From positions 22,673 through 86,672 of the IMG/VR virus record IMGVR_UViG_3300036884_000299: a stretch of 64,000 nt of DNA. One strand, written 5' to 3'. A model generated the notes under the pieces. The model was not told the origin of the DNA and made no database searches. It saw only the letters and a list, made by a program, of their open reading frames with translations. The stretch is from a virus. Made by a program: the position numbers and the translations under genes. Each line of letters opens with the position of its first letter. Positions within the stretch are counted from its first letter, which is position 1. Of the stretch, positions 33,914 through 42,626 are shown piece after piece.

Positions 33914-35273
33914 TACACTATTACAAGAAACAAAAGAAGCTATGATAAACATGATACCTTCTTTAAGTGATGAACAGAAAAAACAGATAAAGGATTTCTT
34001 CAAAATACATCCAAACTATGAATCTAAAATAGATTGGAATGATTGGCGTACTTTAACCTATAATGATTTTGTTCCATTATTATCTCAAATTAGTAAAACT
34101 GCTAGACAGAAAATGGTAAAGAATACTGGTATTAACGGATTAGATGAAGGAACTGATTATATTATTGCCTATAACAGTGGTACTATTGTAGGATATTGCC
34201 CGCTGGATTGGGAAGCATCAAAAATGATAGCATCTTCTTATGTGGGTGCTAGTAAAACAACAGGTAAGTGGTGTGTTGCACTGCACAATAATAGAAACTT
34301 TTGGGATAATTATGTATCTGAAGAGGGCGATAATAATAATCGTTTTCTTTATCTTGTAGACTATAATCCTGATTCCACATGGGGTAAAATAGCAATAAGA
34401 ATGTGGCTAAATCTTGACTATCAAGCCTGGAATTGGAAGGATGAAGTAATATTTAGTTCAATGTCAGCTACCGCTAGATATAATGTTCCTAACAAATACC
34501 CTAATTTTATCTTTAATGTAGATAAGATGAAATCTTTGATTGATAAAGCTTTAGTACTAATAATGGATGCAGGGGACGCCCGCTCTGAGTTAGATAAAGA
34601 GTATTTTATTGATTGTTATATACAGGAGGAAATTGAAAATGATATTCTAAAAGGGGGGGTTTCTTTTGTTCAACTAGTTCGAATTGGTGATGATATTGAG
34701 GATGAAGATACTAGTGTTGAAGGTTTATCTTCTTCATTCGAAATTCAAAGGGTAGGAGAAGGTATAGATAATGCTGATTTAGGTTTCCTAGATGAGCTGA
34801 CTATGGATGATGGGAGAAAATTTGCTACCGGCAGAGGTAGAGGTATATATATTGTGTATGAGAATGATTATACTCCTGATGATGCTCAAAAAGCTTCTAA
34901 TAATTTACGAGGGGACATCACCGATATTGATGATTATGAAATAAAACGAACGGCATTGAGATTATTAGATCCAATAAATGCTAAAAAAATTCTTCATCAT
35001 CTAGATGCTGATTCCTCTCTGCAATATAGTTATATTTTAATTAAAAATGATATTTCTATTGATGAGTACTTAATGAATATTCTGGGTCGCTATATTAAAG
35101 TAAGTAAATGTAAACAAGACACTTTATATGATTCTGCTGAAGTATCTTATTATGTATACTATAGGGATGATTATGACTGGGAAACCCCCGACAAATATGC
35201 AGGGACTGACTGGGTATCAACACCAGCACAAAGAGCTTATGACCATCAATTGGACTTAGATTATGGATTTTAA
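33903..35273 (+). CDS. Mosaic paralogue: 'WCVA' domain plus shared C-terminal module
   Basis: A 456-residue protein overlapping its neighbours by about 11 bases on each side. Residues 1-220 form a domain (DWNDWRTLTYNDF, GKWCVALHNNRNFW, FLYLVDYNPDSTWGKIAI) also present in the next protein. The C-terminal 170 residues (RGIYIVYENDYTPDD ... AQRAYDHQLDLDYGF) match the end of the ART-like protein. The function is unknown; domain sharing on both sides shows recombination within the cluster. Confidence 0.55.
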   Translation: MDYNTLLQETKEAMINMIPSLSDEQKKQIKDFFKIHPNYESKIDWNDWRTLTYNDFVPLLSQISKTARQKMVKNTGINGLDEGTDYIIAYNSGTIVGYCPLDWEASKMIASSYVGASKTTGKWCVALHNNRNFWDNYVSEEGDNNNRFLYLVDYNPDSTWGKIAIRMWLNLDYQAWNWKDEVIFSSMSATARYNVPNKYPNFIFNVDKMKSLIDKALVLIMDAGDARSELDKEYFIDCYIQEEIENDILKGGVSFVQLVRIGDDIEDEDTSVEGLSSSFEIQRVGEGIDNADLGFLDELTMDDGRKFATGRGRGIYIVYENDYTPDDAQKASNNLRGDITDIDDYEIKRTALRLLDPINAKKILHHLDADSSLQYSYILIKNDISIDEYLMNILGRYIKVSKCKQDTLYDSAEVSYYVYYRDDYDWETPDKYAGTDWVSTPAQRAYDHQLDLDYGF

Positions 35274-36549
35274 TATGATATTAACAGAAAAGAAAGACCA
35301 TATAATAAGTAAAATTCCTGCATTGTCTCCTGAGCAGAAATCACAAATAATTCAATACTTCAATGTTTACCCAAATGAGGAAGGACAGATAGATTGGAAT
35401 AATTGGAAGAACCTAAAATATGAAGATTTTACTTCCCTTATCAATAGTGTATCAAGGACAGCCAAAAAGAAAAATGTAAAAAATAGTGGTATTGAAGGTT
35501 TAATTCCAAATGAGGACTATGTTGAGGTATATAATCAAGATAATATAATAGGATATGTTCCTCTCACACATGAAGCCTCTAAATTGATAGCATCTAAATA
35601 TATAAATGGTATAGAGGGTACGTGGTGTACTGCTGAAAACAGTGCTTTTGCCTGGAAGTCATATTGTAAAAAGCTAAATAAATTTCTAATTTATTTTATT
35701 AACTATAATCCTAAATTCAAATGGAAAAAAATAGCTATCTTAGCTAATAGTAAGAAAACTTCTGTTTTTGAAGATTATACTTGTTATAGTTCTACAGATC
35801 TTATTATAAATTTACCCCTACCATTCACTCTTACGGATATGACATCTATTATAGCTCATGCTAGAGTAGGGATACAAAAGTGTGGTGGTATTAAAATGCC
35901 CCCTGAGAAAAAAGTTTGTGTAACCCAACAAATAAATAGACTAGACAAGTATACTATAGAGGTTATTCACCATTATGATATACGTCAGAAAGAGAAAAAG
36001 GAAGGCAAAAGGCACTGGAGCATACTACCAGGGCAGGAAGTAAACGAAAAGATTATAATAAAACAAATAGGTAAAGGGGTAGATGTAAGGAATAACGCTG
36101 ATTTTCTATATTTAGATTTTTCTATTATGAATGGCACTGGATTCTATATTAATGATAAGGAATATAATAAAGGGGAAGAAGTTAGGAAATTATGTAAATT
36201 AGCAGGTAGTACTGTTGATGATATGGTTTATATGACATATCAGTATTATATAGCAAGCATAATACAACGTATGATTCCCCCCCCTAGTGTAGACTTTGTT
36301 ATATGGGGCGATGATAGACGCATCTATAATGGGCAGCTAAACTATGGTTTTATGGCAAATTTGTCGAGATACCTTTTTAGTATATCGTGGAGTGATATAA
36401 AGGATAAAGTATTTCATGATAGATTATCCAGAGAGGGATATACTATTTATTATGATAAATATTACGATTTTCATAATAAAATATTTGATATGGTAATGCT
36501 GCCTTCTCAAAACATTTTACAAGAAAATACAACTTTATTTGGATTGTAA
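35263..36549 (+). CDS. Mosaic paralogue: 'WCVA'-type domain with a different C-terminus
   Basis: A 428-residue protein. The first 200 residues parallel the preceding protein (IDWNNWKNLKYEDF, GTWCTAENSAFAW, FLIYFINYNPKFKWKKIAI); the C-terminal half is different and lacks the DLDYG ending, though it keeps the isolated GTGFYINDKEYNKGEE strand. It ends at a hairpin terminator. Confidence 0.55.
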   Translation: MDFNMILTEKKDHIISKIPALSPEQKSQIIQYFNVYPNEEGQIDWNNWKNLKYEDFTSLINSVSRTAKKKNVKNSGIEGLIPNEDYVEVYNQDNIIGYVPLTHEASKLIASKYINGIEGTWCTAENSAFAWKSYCKKLNKFLIYFINYNPKFKWKKIAILANSKKTSVFEDYTCYSSTDLIINLPLPFTLTDMTSIIAHARVGIQKCGGIKMPPEKKVCVTQQINRLDKYTIEVIHHYDIRQKEKKEGKRHWSILPGQEVNEKIIIKQIGKGVDVRNNADFLYLDFSIMNGTGFYINDKEYNKGEEVRKLCKLAGSTVDDMVYMTYQYYIASIIQRMIPPPSVDFVIWGDDRRIYNGQLNYGFMANLSRYLFSISWSDIKDKVFHDRLSREGYTIYYDKYYDFHNKIFDMVMLPSQNILQENTTLFGL

Positions 36550-36580
36550 AAAAGCCCTTCATTACAAAGGGCTTTTAATT
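36550..36580. terminator. Bidirectional terminator at the end of the terminase operon
   Basis: AAAAGCCCTT-cattac-AAGGGCTTTT forms a 10-bp stem flanked by A- and T-runs between the converging stops of the plus-strand operon and the minus-strand gene at 36580. Confidence 0.8.
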
Positions 36581-37047
36581 TATTTCATGCTTTGAACAGC
36601 AGCATCAGCAGTATCAACAGTAGTATCTACAGTAGTTCCTACTTGTACAGTTACATTTTCTGTAGTTACAGCTACTTTATCAACTTCCTTAGTTGCATCT
36701 ACAGCTACAGTAGAAGCTTCTTTCTCTACATCAGAAGCAACAGCAGCAATACCTTTATCAATATCAGCAGCTACCTTAACTTCTTCAGCTTTTATAGTAG
36801 CATCAATAGCATCAATCTTAGCCTTAGCTTCATTAGATAACTTTACTGCCTCTGCTTTGATTTTAGCATACAATTCGTCTTTGGCTTCCTTGGTTAGAAG
36901 ATGGAACCTCTCGGCTACTTCTCCCCATAGATGAATAGCTAAACTCTTACCATTGATTAGAAGCGTTTTACCACCATCGGTAAGCTCTACTAAGTCCTTG
37001 TCCATATCAGCTTTAAGCCGAGTAAATAATTCATGACTAATAAACAT
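36580..37047 (-). CDS. Ala/Val/Lys-rich helical protein
   Basis: A 155-residue protein: a short folded N-terminus (MFISHELFTRLKADMDKD, KTLLINGKSLAIHLWG) followed by about 90 residues of heptad-like Ala/Lys/Val/Asp helix ending in Thr/Val repeats. It looks like a fibrous or apolipoprotein-like structural protein. AAGGAG precedes the ATG and ACTAACTAAATAAGG lies upstream, so it may be a late gene. Confidence 0.55.
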   Translation of the reverse strand: MFISHELFTRLKADMDKDLVELTDGGKTLLINGKSLAIHLWGEVAERFHLLTKEAKDELYAKIKAEAVKLSNEAKAKIDAIDATIKAEEVKVAADIDKGIAAVASDVEKEASTVAVDATKEVDKVAVTTENVTVQVGTTVDTTVDTADAAVQSMK

Positions 37048-37069
37048 ATAAATCTCCTTATTTAGTTAG

Positions 37070-37231
37070 TTATAATCCTGAAAATGGATTGTCTTTATTT
37101 ATTGTTTGACTTCCTTCGTCTACTAAATCCCAAGTAAATTTAGGATTATTGTAATCCAAAGTATCGCCTTTATCTTCTAATAAATCTTTAACAATCGGTA
37201 TTAAATTCGTCTGATTCGTCTGAGTCTCCAT
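37070..37231 (-). CDS. Small hypothetical protein
   Basis: A 53-residue frame starting METQTNQTNLIPIVKDLL whose first codons overlap the end of the zinc-ribbon gene by 44 bases in another frame. GAGGA lies about 11 bases upstream. The C-terminus reads like real protein (KFTWDLVDEGSQTINKD), so I keep it with moderate confidence. Confidence 0.5.
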   Translation of the reverse strand: METQTNQTNLIPIVKDLLEDKGDTLDYNNPKFTWDLVDEGSQTINKDNPFSGL

Positions 37232-37421
37232 GTTCAGTTAGTTCCTCAGAGCATTGTGGACAAAAATTATTAGTCCAACCCAACTCTAATAAAGACTCTT
37301 TTATCGAATCTTTTATTTTTTGCCCATCATCACCAGAAAACTCTATACTGAAGGAAGTGTCGCATTTATTACACTGTACCTCTGCTACACCCTCATAGTT
37401 ATACTCTGTTATTGTATACAT
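37188..37421 (-). CDS. Zinc-ribbon protein
   Basis: A 77-residue protein with two CxxC pairs (CNKC and CPQC) 40 residues apart, a typical zinc ribbon, and an acidic tail. AGGAG precedes the ATG. Possible small transcription or nucleic-acid-binding factor. Confidence 0.6.
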   Translation of the reverse strand: MYTITEYNYEGVAEVQCNKCDTSFSIEFSGDDGQKIKDSIKESLLELGWTNNFCPQCSEELTEHGDSDESDEFNTDC

Positions 37422-37451
37422 TAAAACTCCTGCATACTTAGTATTAGAGGA

Positions 37452-37784
37452 TTACTGAATGATTATAGTGTCTCCTGGTAATTTATTACCGTATATTTTA
37501 GTACTATATTGTACAGTAGTAATAGAGGGAGGAGGTATAACAAAATAATTCTGATTTATAGCTGTAGTTATATCAGTAGAAATAGCTGAAACAATATAAT
37601 TTTGTAATAACAAAGTTAAATTAGTAAAATTTTCTATTTCAGATTGGAACACTGTAGGAATAAATACTATAGGTATATTGGTTCCTGATTGTAATTCAAA
37701 AGTAGTGCCATGATTTATAAGTTTTACTGTATAGGCAGGAAATGAGTTTTTTATTCTGTGTAGAAACGTTAAGCTTATCATCAT
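37452..37784 (-). CDS. Small structural-type protein, member of a three-gene family
   Basis: A 110-residue protein with FLHRIKNSFPAYTVKL, FELQSGTNIPIVFIP and a Thr/Ser-rich strand-forming C-terminus. It aligns with the next gene (FVRALRNNG..., MLVQSGTYSPVAFIP) over its whole length and more weakly with the third (FVTQLQSNF). Tandem small beta-rich proteins next to head genes are often decoration, head-completion or tail proteins; this is inferred. Confidence 0.5.
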   Translation of the reverse strand: MMISLTFLHRIKNSFPAYTVKLINHGTTFELQSGTNIPIVFIPTVFQSEIENFTNLTLLLQNYIVSAISTDITTAINQNYFVIPPPSITTVQYSTKIYGNKLPGDTIIIQ

Positions 37785-37792
37785 TTAATATC

Positions 37793-38146
37793 TTATTGAA
37801 TAGTCATAGGATCACCAGTAATGCCATCAGAACCATTATTTACAACTAATAATGAGTTATTTACTAATACTGGAGCATTGATAGAAGCTTGAGAGGACGT
37901 AAAGTAGTTGGAAGCTGCTGCTGTAGTGATAGTAGAAGTGAAATCAGTTAGGATTGCTGTTTGCAATGAGGATTGCAAATTAGGGAAGGTCTCCATTTCA
38001 TTGATCCACTTTTGAGGAATGAACGCCACTGGGGAGTATGTTCCTGACTGTACTAGCATAATAGTACCACTAAAATTTATCTTAAATGTATATGCAGTGT
38101 TACCATTATTTCTCAATGCACGTACAAAGGCTGCTGAAACCATCAT
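37793..38146 (-). CDS. Small structural-type protein, member of a three-gene family
   Basis: A 117-residue paralogue of the neighbour at 37452: both start MM(I/V)S, carry a QSGT..P..FIP block and an LQ.....I..D helix, and end in IQ. GAGAGGAG precedes the ATG, and ACTAATTATATA (late-type motif) lies just before that. Confidence 0.5.
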   Translation of the reverse strand: MMVSAAFVRALRNNGNTAYTFKINFSGTIMLVQSGTYSPVAFIPQKWINEMETFPNLQSSLQTAILTDFTSTITTAAASNYFTSSQASINAPVLVNNSLLVVNNGSDGITGDPMTIQ

Positions 38147-38184
38147 AAAATCTCCTCTCTATATAATTAGTAGGTAAAATGAGA

Positions 38185-38400
38185 CTATCTATTCATAAAT
38201 ACAATAATATCGCTAGTAATATCATTGAGTATTTGTTCTTGTAACCCTAAAGTTAATTGTGAATACATGCCTATTTCATTTATCCATCGTGACGGATTAT
38301 AGGGAGTTCCATCTATAGAGAGAGTAGTCTCATCAAAAGATTCAATATCATTGTTAGAGAAATTAGATTGGAGCTGGGTAACAAACATCATATCTATCAT
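38185..38400 (-). CDS. Small structural-type protein, short member of a three-gene family
   Basis: A 71-residue protein that keeps the N-terminal FVTQLQSNF and the SRWINEIGMYSQLTLGLQEQIL block of its two neighbours but ends after it, lacking the C-terminal strands. ACTAAATAAGTAGAGG precedes the start, again a late-type motif with a ribosome site. Confidence 0.5.
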   Translation of the reverse strand: MIDMMFVTQLQSNFSNNDIESFDETTLSIDGTPYNPSRWINEIGMYSQLTLGLQEQILNDITSDIIVFMNR

Positions 38401-38427
38401 AAAAATACCTCTACTTATTTAGTAATA

Positions 38428-38455
38428 AAAAAGGCTACCATTTCTGGTAGCCTAA
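38428..38455 (-). terminator. Terminator after the RNA ligase gene
   Basis: On the minus strand GGCTACCA-gaaa-TGGTAGCC, a perfect 8-bp stem with a GAAA loop, followed by TTTTTTATT. Confidence 0.85.
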
Positions 38456-38478
38456 TTAAAAAGGGCATGGGGGAGCCT

Positions 38479-39753
38479 TTATGCCTGTTCTTCTATATCG
38501 ATAACCTCTTCTTCATGTGCCTTTGACTCCTTCAAGAGGAATGCTTCAGACTTCAGCTTGTAAGCCTCGATGTTCATACCCTCGATCCTGATAACGATAC
38601 CCTCATCAGGGTTACCATCGCAATCTTCGGCCTTTTTTTCCAAATAATTAGCCTTCAATTCATTAATAAAATAGCTAACCCAATACTCAGGATTGGTAGG
38701 ATTGGAGTATAGAGGGAAATCGGAAGCCTTGCCATAGTAGAATTCCTCTACCATAGGCACCTGAAGTTCTTCGCAGCGCTGTTTCATTGCTTGCCATGAA
38801 TACTCATACACAGTACCATCAGTACCAGTAGCAGTAATCCTATAGACAGCAACTTTATACGTATTAGGTATACAACCATAACGATATCCCTTCTGGATAG
38901 CATTGCCAGAAGGGAGGAATCCCACTATCTCATAGTAGACAGTTTCACCAGCATGAAGTTTAGTTAGGAAATATTTTTTTCCAGCCTCAGTCCAGATATC
39001 TTCCTTGTAGAAGCCAGAAGTAGTAGCATCGTTCTTGACTACTGACCTGGATGCATAGAGATAATCGTACTCAGTATCCTGTATCTTTATTCCTATACTC
39101 TTTGCTATTTTCTCCAGCAGGTTTAATTTCCTCTTTACTAGAGCATTAGCACAGATAGCTGAAGTTCCGTGTATTTTCCGACTGATACTGATTATCTGGT
39201 TAGGATTAAACTTATGTACATTTCGCAATAGTTGTGAAGTATCAATATGGAAATGAAACTGATCAGGGATTAGACGAGAAGTTTTCTTTACTTTCCTTCC
39301 CTTCTTACCTTGAACCTGAATCTGCTTCTGTGGAGGCACATATTTGTGGCAGACATCAACACCATTAAGGGAAGTAAAACTATTCCCTTCCTCAAGATCA
39401 ACATTGTAGGGCTTAAACTTGCCTACCCCTATTGCAAGCCCCAGTGAAATAGTATTTTTGAGTCTCACTACCTTTACCCGATTACCTTTGGATAAATAGC
39501 TCCCGATTGACTTAAACTCCTCCTTACCATAATCAGGAGATTGCTTATCTACTACCTTAATAAAATCTAAGTTTAATATCATATTGGAGTCAAAAAATAC
39601 TACATTATTTTCTTCATAAAAATCATTTTTACCTACTACTACCTGCCCCTGCTCTATTCCCTCTAGGCTAAGTATAGCTTTGACAATGTTATCTGCTCCT
39701 ACTATAGGTTCTATCCTACTAATTTTCATCACTACTGCTGTGTTATTCTGCAT
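38479..39753 (-). CDS. ATP-dependent RNA ligase, Rnl5 (DraRnl)-like
   Basis: A 424-residue nucleotidyltransferase-type ligase. The N-terminal 160 residues form an OB-like domain (FFDSNMILNLDF, GNRVKVVRLKNTISLGLAI), the arrangement of Deinococcus Rnl5. The ligase core has the adenylated Lys in SRKIHGTS (about residue 192), then YYEIVGFLP, DEGIVIRIEG (motif IV) and AYKLKSEAFLL (motif V). Rnl5 seals nicks with 3'-OH and 5'-phosphate in RNA-containing duplexes. A homing endonuclease overlaps its start, as at rtcB. Codon use is a little GC-richer than the neighbours. Confidence 0.8.
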   Translation of the reverse strand: MQNNTAVVMKISRIEPIVGADNIVKAILSLEGIEQGQVVVGKNDFYEENNVVFFDSNMILNLDFIKVVDKQSPDYGKEEFKSIGSYLSKGNRVKVVRLKNTISLGLAIGVGKFKPYNVDLEEGNSFTSLNGVDVCHKYVPPQKQIQVQGKKGRKVKKTSRLIPDQFHFHIDTSQLLRNVHKFNPNQIISISRKIHGTSAICANALVKRKLNLLEKIAKSIGIKIQDTEYDYLYASRSVVKNDATTSGFYKEDIWTEAGKKYFLTKLHAGETVYYEIVGFLPSGNAIQKGYRYGCIPNTYKVAVYRITATGTDGTVYEYSWQAMKQRCEELQVPMVEEFYYGKASDFPLYSNPTNPEYWVSYFINELKANYLEKKAEDCDGNPDEGIVIRIEGMNIEAYKLKSEAFLLKESKAHEEEVIDIEEQA

Positions 39754-40684
39754 ATTTACTCCTTAAAAATAAAATTTTAGATTGGAAGAATTCCCACCAA
39801 TCTTTATCATTTCCTAAGAAATTATACTTAAAAAATTGATAATTGTCAATACCAATTTCTCGTAGAAGTGTTCTAATATTATGAATAGAAGCCTTCCCTA
39901 CAGGGATATCTTTGTAAGAGACTCCCTTATTATTACTAAGATAATCTAGAACCTTTATTCTTATCTTTAGTGATTCTTTTTTGATATTGAACTGTCTTTT
40001 AAGGCTAACTTCTACTTTTTTATCCTTCATCACCTTAGCAGTTGTGATTCCATATATCTCTTCATATGTCTTTCCTCTACGAGCAACGCTCATTTTTTGC
40101 TTATCCTCATTAGTAAGATGATACCCATGATTCCCTCCATGGTGTATAGGGGGCTTATGCCCAATATTTTTTAAGGTTCTACTTATTTTAAGCTTGATAG
40201 CATCAGAACGATCCTTTCCATAAACTTCCTCAAAGGTCTTTCCTTTCAGATGTTTACCTAATTTTACCCTATTCTCAGGTAATTGATTAAAATGTTCTAC
40301 CCCTAACTTTTGAGCAGATTTCTTTCTTTTCATAGCTTGTTTCTTATACAGTTCTTTTTTATTTTCTTCTGACCATCCTTCTAGCTTATTACATTTCTCT
40401 CCACCACCAGTCATATTATAGCCAAAATCCCTATTAGTGGTGTTATATTGTTTTATCCAATACTGTTCCTTTTCACTACAATTCTCTTTATTACACTCTT
40501 CCACTTGGTAAATAATAAAATTATCTATACCATATTTATTCATAGCATCATACAAAACTTGATTCTTTCTTCTAATCATGCATTTTTTATGGGCACAAAA
40601 TCTTTCTTCAATAGTTTTAGATGTTTGCCCTATATATTTTTTGTGGTTTATTATGTTCTCAATACAATAAATGAAATACGCCAT
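39743..40684 (-). CDS. GIY-YIG homing endonuclease
   Basis: A 313-residue protein with YFIYCIENIINHKKYIGQT at the N-terminus, catalytic Arg/Glu region to about 100, then repeated GKTFEEVYG and GKTYEEIYG modules that look like a DNA-reading array, and a basic C-terminal region. Its end overlaps the Rnl5-like ligase start by 11 bases, and the late-type octamer stands before its ATG. Confidence 0.85.
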   Translation of the reverse strand: MAYFIYCIENIINHKKYIGQTSKTIEERFCAHKKCMIRRKNQVLYDAMNKYGIDNFIIYQVEECNKENCSEKEQYWIKQYNTTNRDFGYNMTGGGEKCNKLEGWSEENKKELYKKQAMKRKKSAQKLGVEHFNQLPENRVKLGKHLKGKTFEEVYGKDRSDAIKLKISRTLKNIGHKPPIHHGGNHGYHLTNEDKQKMSVARRGKTYEEIYGITTAKVMKDKKVEVSLKRQFNIKKESLKIRIKVLDYLSNNKGVSYKDIPVGKASIHNIRTLLREIGIDNYQFFKYNFLGNDKDWWEFFQSKILFLRSKYAE

Positions 40685-40779
40685 GTATAGTTAGTGAGAC
40701 TATCCGCCAAAGGTTGATAACTCTTATCCTTAATAGGCTGGATATTATCAAGATAAACTATCATTTGCTCTCTACTCAT
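40648..40779 (-). CDS. Small frame overlapped by the homing endonuclease
   Basis: A 43-residue frame starting MSREQMIVYLDNIQPIKD with AAGGAG before its ATG. Its last 37 bases overlap the endonuclease start in another frame, so the original gene may have been longer and cut by the insertion. Confidence 0.4.
40688..40695 (-). promoter_or_regulatory. Late-type motif ACTAACTA before a homing endonuclease
   Basis: ACTAACTA on the minus strand ends three bases before the ATG at 40684. Confidence 0.5.
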
Positions 40780-40789
40780 TTATTTCTCC

Positions 40790-40984
40790 TTATATTGAAC
40801 GTTTTAATGTTCCACTCAACCCCAATATCTTAACATGTCCATCCTTTAATGTCAATATCACTTCATCATTCTGGATTAATCCTGATACTACATTATCATA
40901 AAAATAAGTATTATAATGAGCACCATGAGTATCATATCGATGGGCTTTACCATTCTGGATTTTAATTACATAGTTTTTGTCCAT
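40790..40984 (-). CDS. Small hypothetical protein
   Basis: Unrecognised 64-residue strand-rich protein (MDKNYVIKIQNGKAHRY...). The ATG overlaps the stop of the gene before it (TAATG). Confidence 0.5.
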   Translation of the reverse strand: MDKNYVIKIQNGKAHRYDTHGAHYNTYFYDNVVSGLIQNDEVILTLKDGHVKILGLSGTLKRSI

Positions 40985-41508
40985 TATTTATACTCCCTTA
41001 GCAAATCATCTAATTTTACTTCAGAGTTTTCCTCCATTCCTACCTTTCTAAGGAAAGCAACAGCCCCACCTTCCTCAGATTTGTATATATCCATTTCATC
41101 ATTAGAATCCAATCCAATGATAATCAATTTAGCATTATATTCCATAAGCTTATTTTTAAGAGCAAAATCTTCAATAAAATCTCGTATGGTTCTTTCTCTA
41201 AGCTTAATTTTATCACATTGAATAGACCAAAAATTTTGTGGAGTAATATAATGACGAACCCTAATCCAACCTTGTTTACATGCAATGAAAATTAACTGTT
41301 CTCTCGTTATTTTATCATGCTCTAGAGTTTCATTATTAGCTTTAAACATATTAAGAATTTCTTTGGTAGTAGTATCAAAATAATCAGGGTGCTCCATCAT
41401 AAAATCAACATGGTGACTTCCTGTTACTCCCCATACTTTGGTACCACGAGCCCAATATCCTTGCTCATTCTCCATCTCAACTAATTTTCTTTCACTCATA
41501 TATTCCAT
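40984..41508 (-). CDS. Hypothetical protein, GYW/GSHH family (third member)
   Basis: A 174-residue paralogue of the N-terminal domain of the 15162 protein: GYWARGTKVWGVTGSHH, GWIRVRHYITP, WSIQCDKIKLRER and the final GGAVAFLRK correspond closely. It stands alone on the other strand, 25 kb away, with its own promoter, so the family was duplicated and moved. The conserved His-His after Gly-Ser and the Trp-Ser-Ile-Gln-Cys-Asp block suggest a shared binding site. Confidence 0.6.
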   Translation of the reverse strand: MEYMSERKLVEMENEQGYWARGTKVWGVTGSHHVDFMMEHPDYFDTTTKEILNMFKANNETLEHDKITREQLIFIACKQGWIRVRHYITPQNFWSIQCDKIKLRERTIRDFIEDFALKNKLMEYNAKLIIIGLDSNDEMDIYKSEEGGAVAFLRKVGMEENSEVKLDDLLREYK

Positions 41509-41543
41509 TAGACTCCCCCTTCTAATGAGTTCTTCATAATAGG

Positions 41544-41572
41544 AATATACTATGTAATATAATAAATGTCAA
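41544..41572 (-). promoter_or_regulatory. Promoter for 41508 leftward
   Basis: TTGACA (41572-41567), 17 bases, TATATT (41549-41544). Confidence 0.8.
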
Positions 41573-41574
41573 TA

Positions 41575-42336
41575 CTAAAAGGAAGATAAATCGTATAATA
41601 CTTTTACTTCAAATCCAGACTGTATAGTACCAGGGAGACTCACCATGCCCTGACTATTGTTCATAATATCTTGAATTTTTGTTGAATCCTTTTGGATTTC
41701 TTTCATTATTTCCATATAATTAAAATGAATAGTATTTACTTTTATTAAAACATGATATCCACCATGAGTTTCAATGACAAAGAATTGAACATTTTTCTCT
41801 CTCAATACATTAAGGATAACTTGTAGTGATTTTATATCTTTAGCCCCATCAAAAAAATCAATATCTAAATCAATATAATGTTTAGTCCCCCTACTATGAT
41901 GCATAGCAGTCATTAGATTATGTTGAACTCTTTTAAAGTAATCTGGTGATGATCCTCTGCCCAATGCTAATGCCATCATATTTTTTGTTGAATCCATGAT
42001 GAACTCTTCATAGGCTTTAATAACATCGCAGGGGTTGAAATTCATATACACTATCATAGCATCATTAGGATACGGTTCTCCCTCTAATGATATATAAGCG
42101 CCATCATTGCATTCATAACGTCTAATGGTTCTTAAAAATAGATTCCAGTCTTTCTTTTCTATTAGTTTCCGTTCAAACATCTCTGAAGAACCATCAAGGA
42201 TATCTCTCATATCCTCGGGTAAGTACTTTTTACGGGCTGAAAGAGATATAAAGTAAACTTCATTATCATTCAGTGGAGGCAATATTATATCATAAAACGT
42301 ATGTAATTCCTCTTCAGAATAAATGAATTTATACAT
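41575..42336 (-). CDS. Putative archaeo-eukaryotic primase-like protein
   Basis: A 253-residue protein. YIDLDIDFF presents the DxD-type acidic pair of primase-polymerase folds and the following FFVIETHGGYHVLIK resembles their S/T-x-G-G-x-H nucleotide-binding block. The N-terminal 120 residues are unrecognised. The genome already has a DnaG-type primase (5870), so this may be a repair or specialised primase-polymerase, or a catalytically dead relative. Confidence 0.5.
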   Translation of the reverse strand: MYKFIYSEEELHTFYDIILPPLNDNEVYFISLSARKKYLPEDMRDILDGSSEMFERKLIEKKDWNLFLRTIRRYECNDGAYISLEGEPYPNDAMIVYMNFNPCDVIKAYEEFIMDSTKNMMALALGRGSSPDYFKRVQHNLMTAMHHSRGTKHYIDLDIDFFDGAKDIKSLQVILNVLREKNVQFFVIETHGGYHVLIKVNTIHFNYMEIMKEIQKDSTKIQDIMNNSQGMVSLPGTIQSGFEVKVLYDLSSF

Positions 42337-42338
42337 AC

Positions 42339-42626
42339 TTACTCTCCTATTTTATCAGCAACAAACTCTTGGATAAAAGCAATAATACCATCAACTTCTT
42401 GAACCTCTTCTGGGTTTTGAATTGAATTAACCCATTGCTTATATGCTTTTCTAATATGTAAAGGTTTCACTTCCAACTTTTCTGCTGTGTTCTTTATCAT
42501 TTCTTTTTTAGAATTATTATAAACTTTTATAGACTCTTTCAATGCTTCTACTTCTTCATCAGAAGTATAAATACCTCTGAATAAATTCACTACCTCTGTC
42601 TGCATCTGTTCATCTAACTGTTTCAT
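42339..42626 (-). CDS. Small helical DNA-binding-like protein
   Basis: A 95-residue all-helical protein. Its central IKVYNNSKKEMIKNTAEKL pattern with VKPLHIRKAYKQW recalls the small phage double-stranded DNA-binding protein DsbA, which helps late transcription in T4. The similarity is only a spacing of residues, so the call is tentative. Confidence 0.45.
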   Translation of the reverse strand: MKQLDEQMQTEVVNLFRGIYTSDEEVEALKESIKVYNNSKKEMIKNTAEKLEVKPLHIRKAYKQWVNSIQNPEEVQEVDGIIAFIQEFVADKIGE

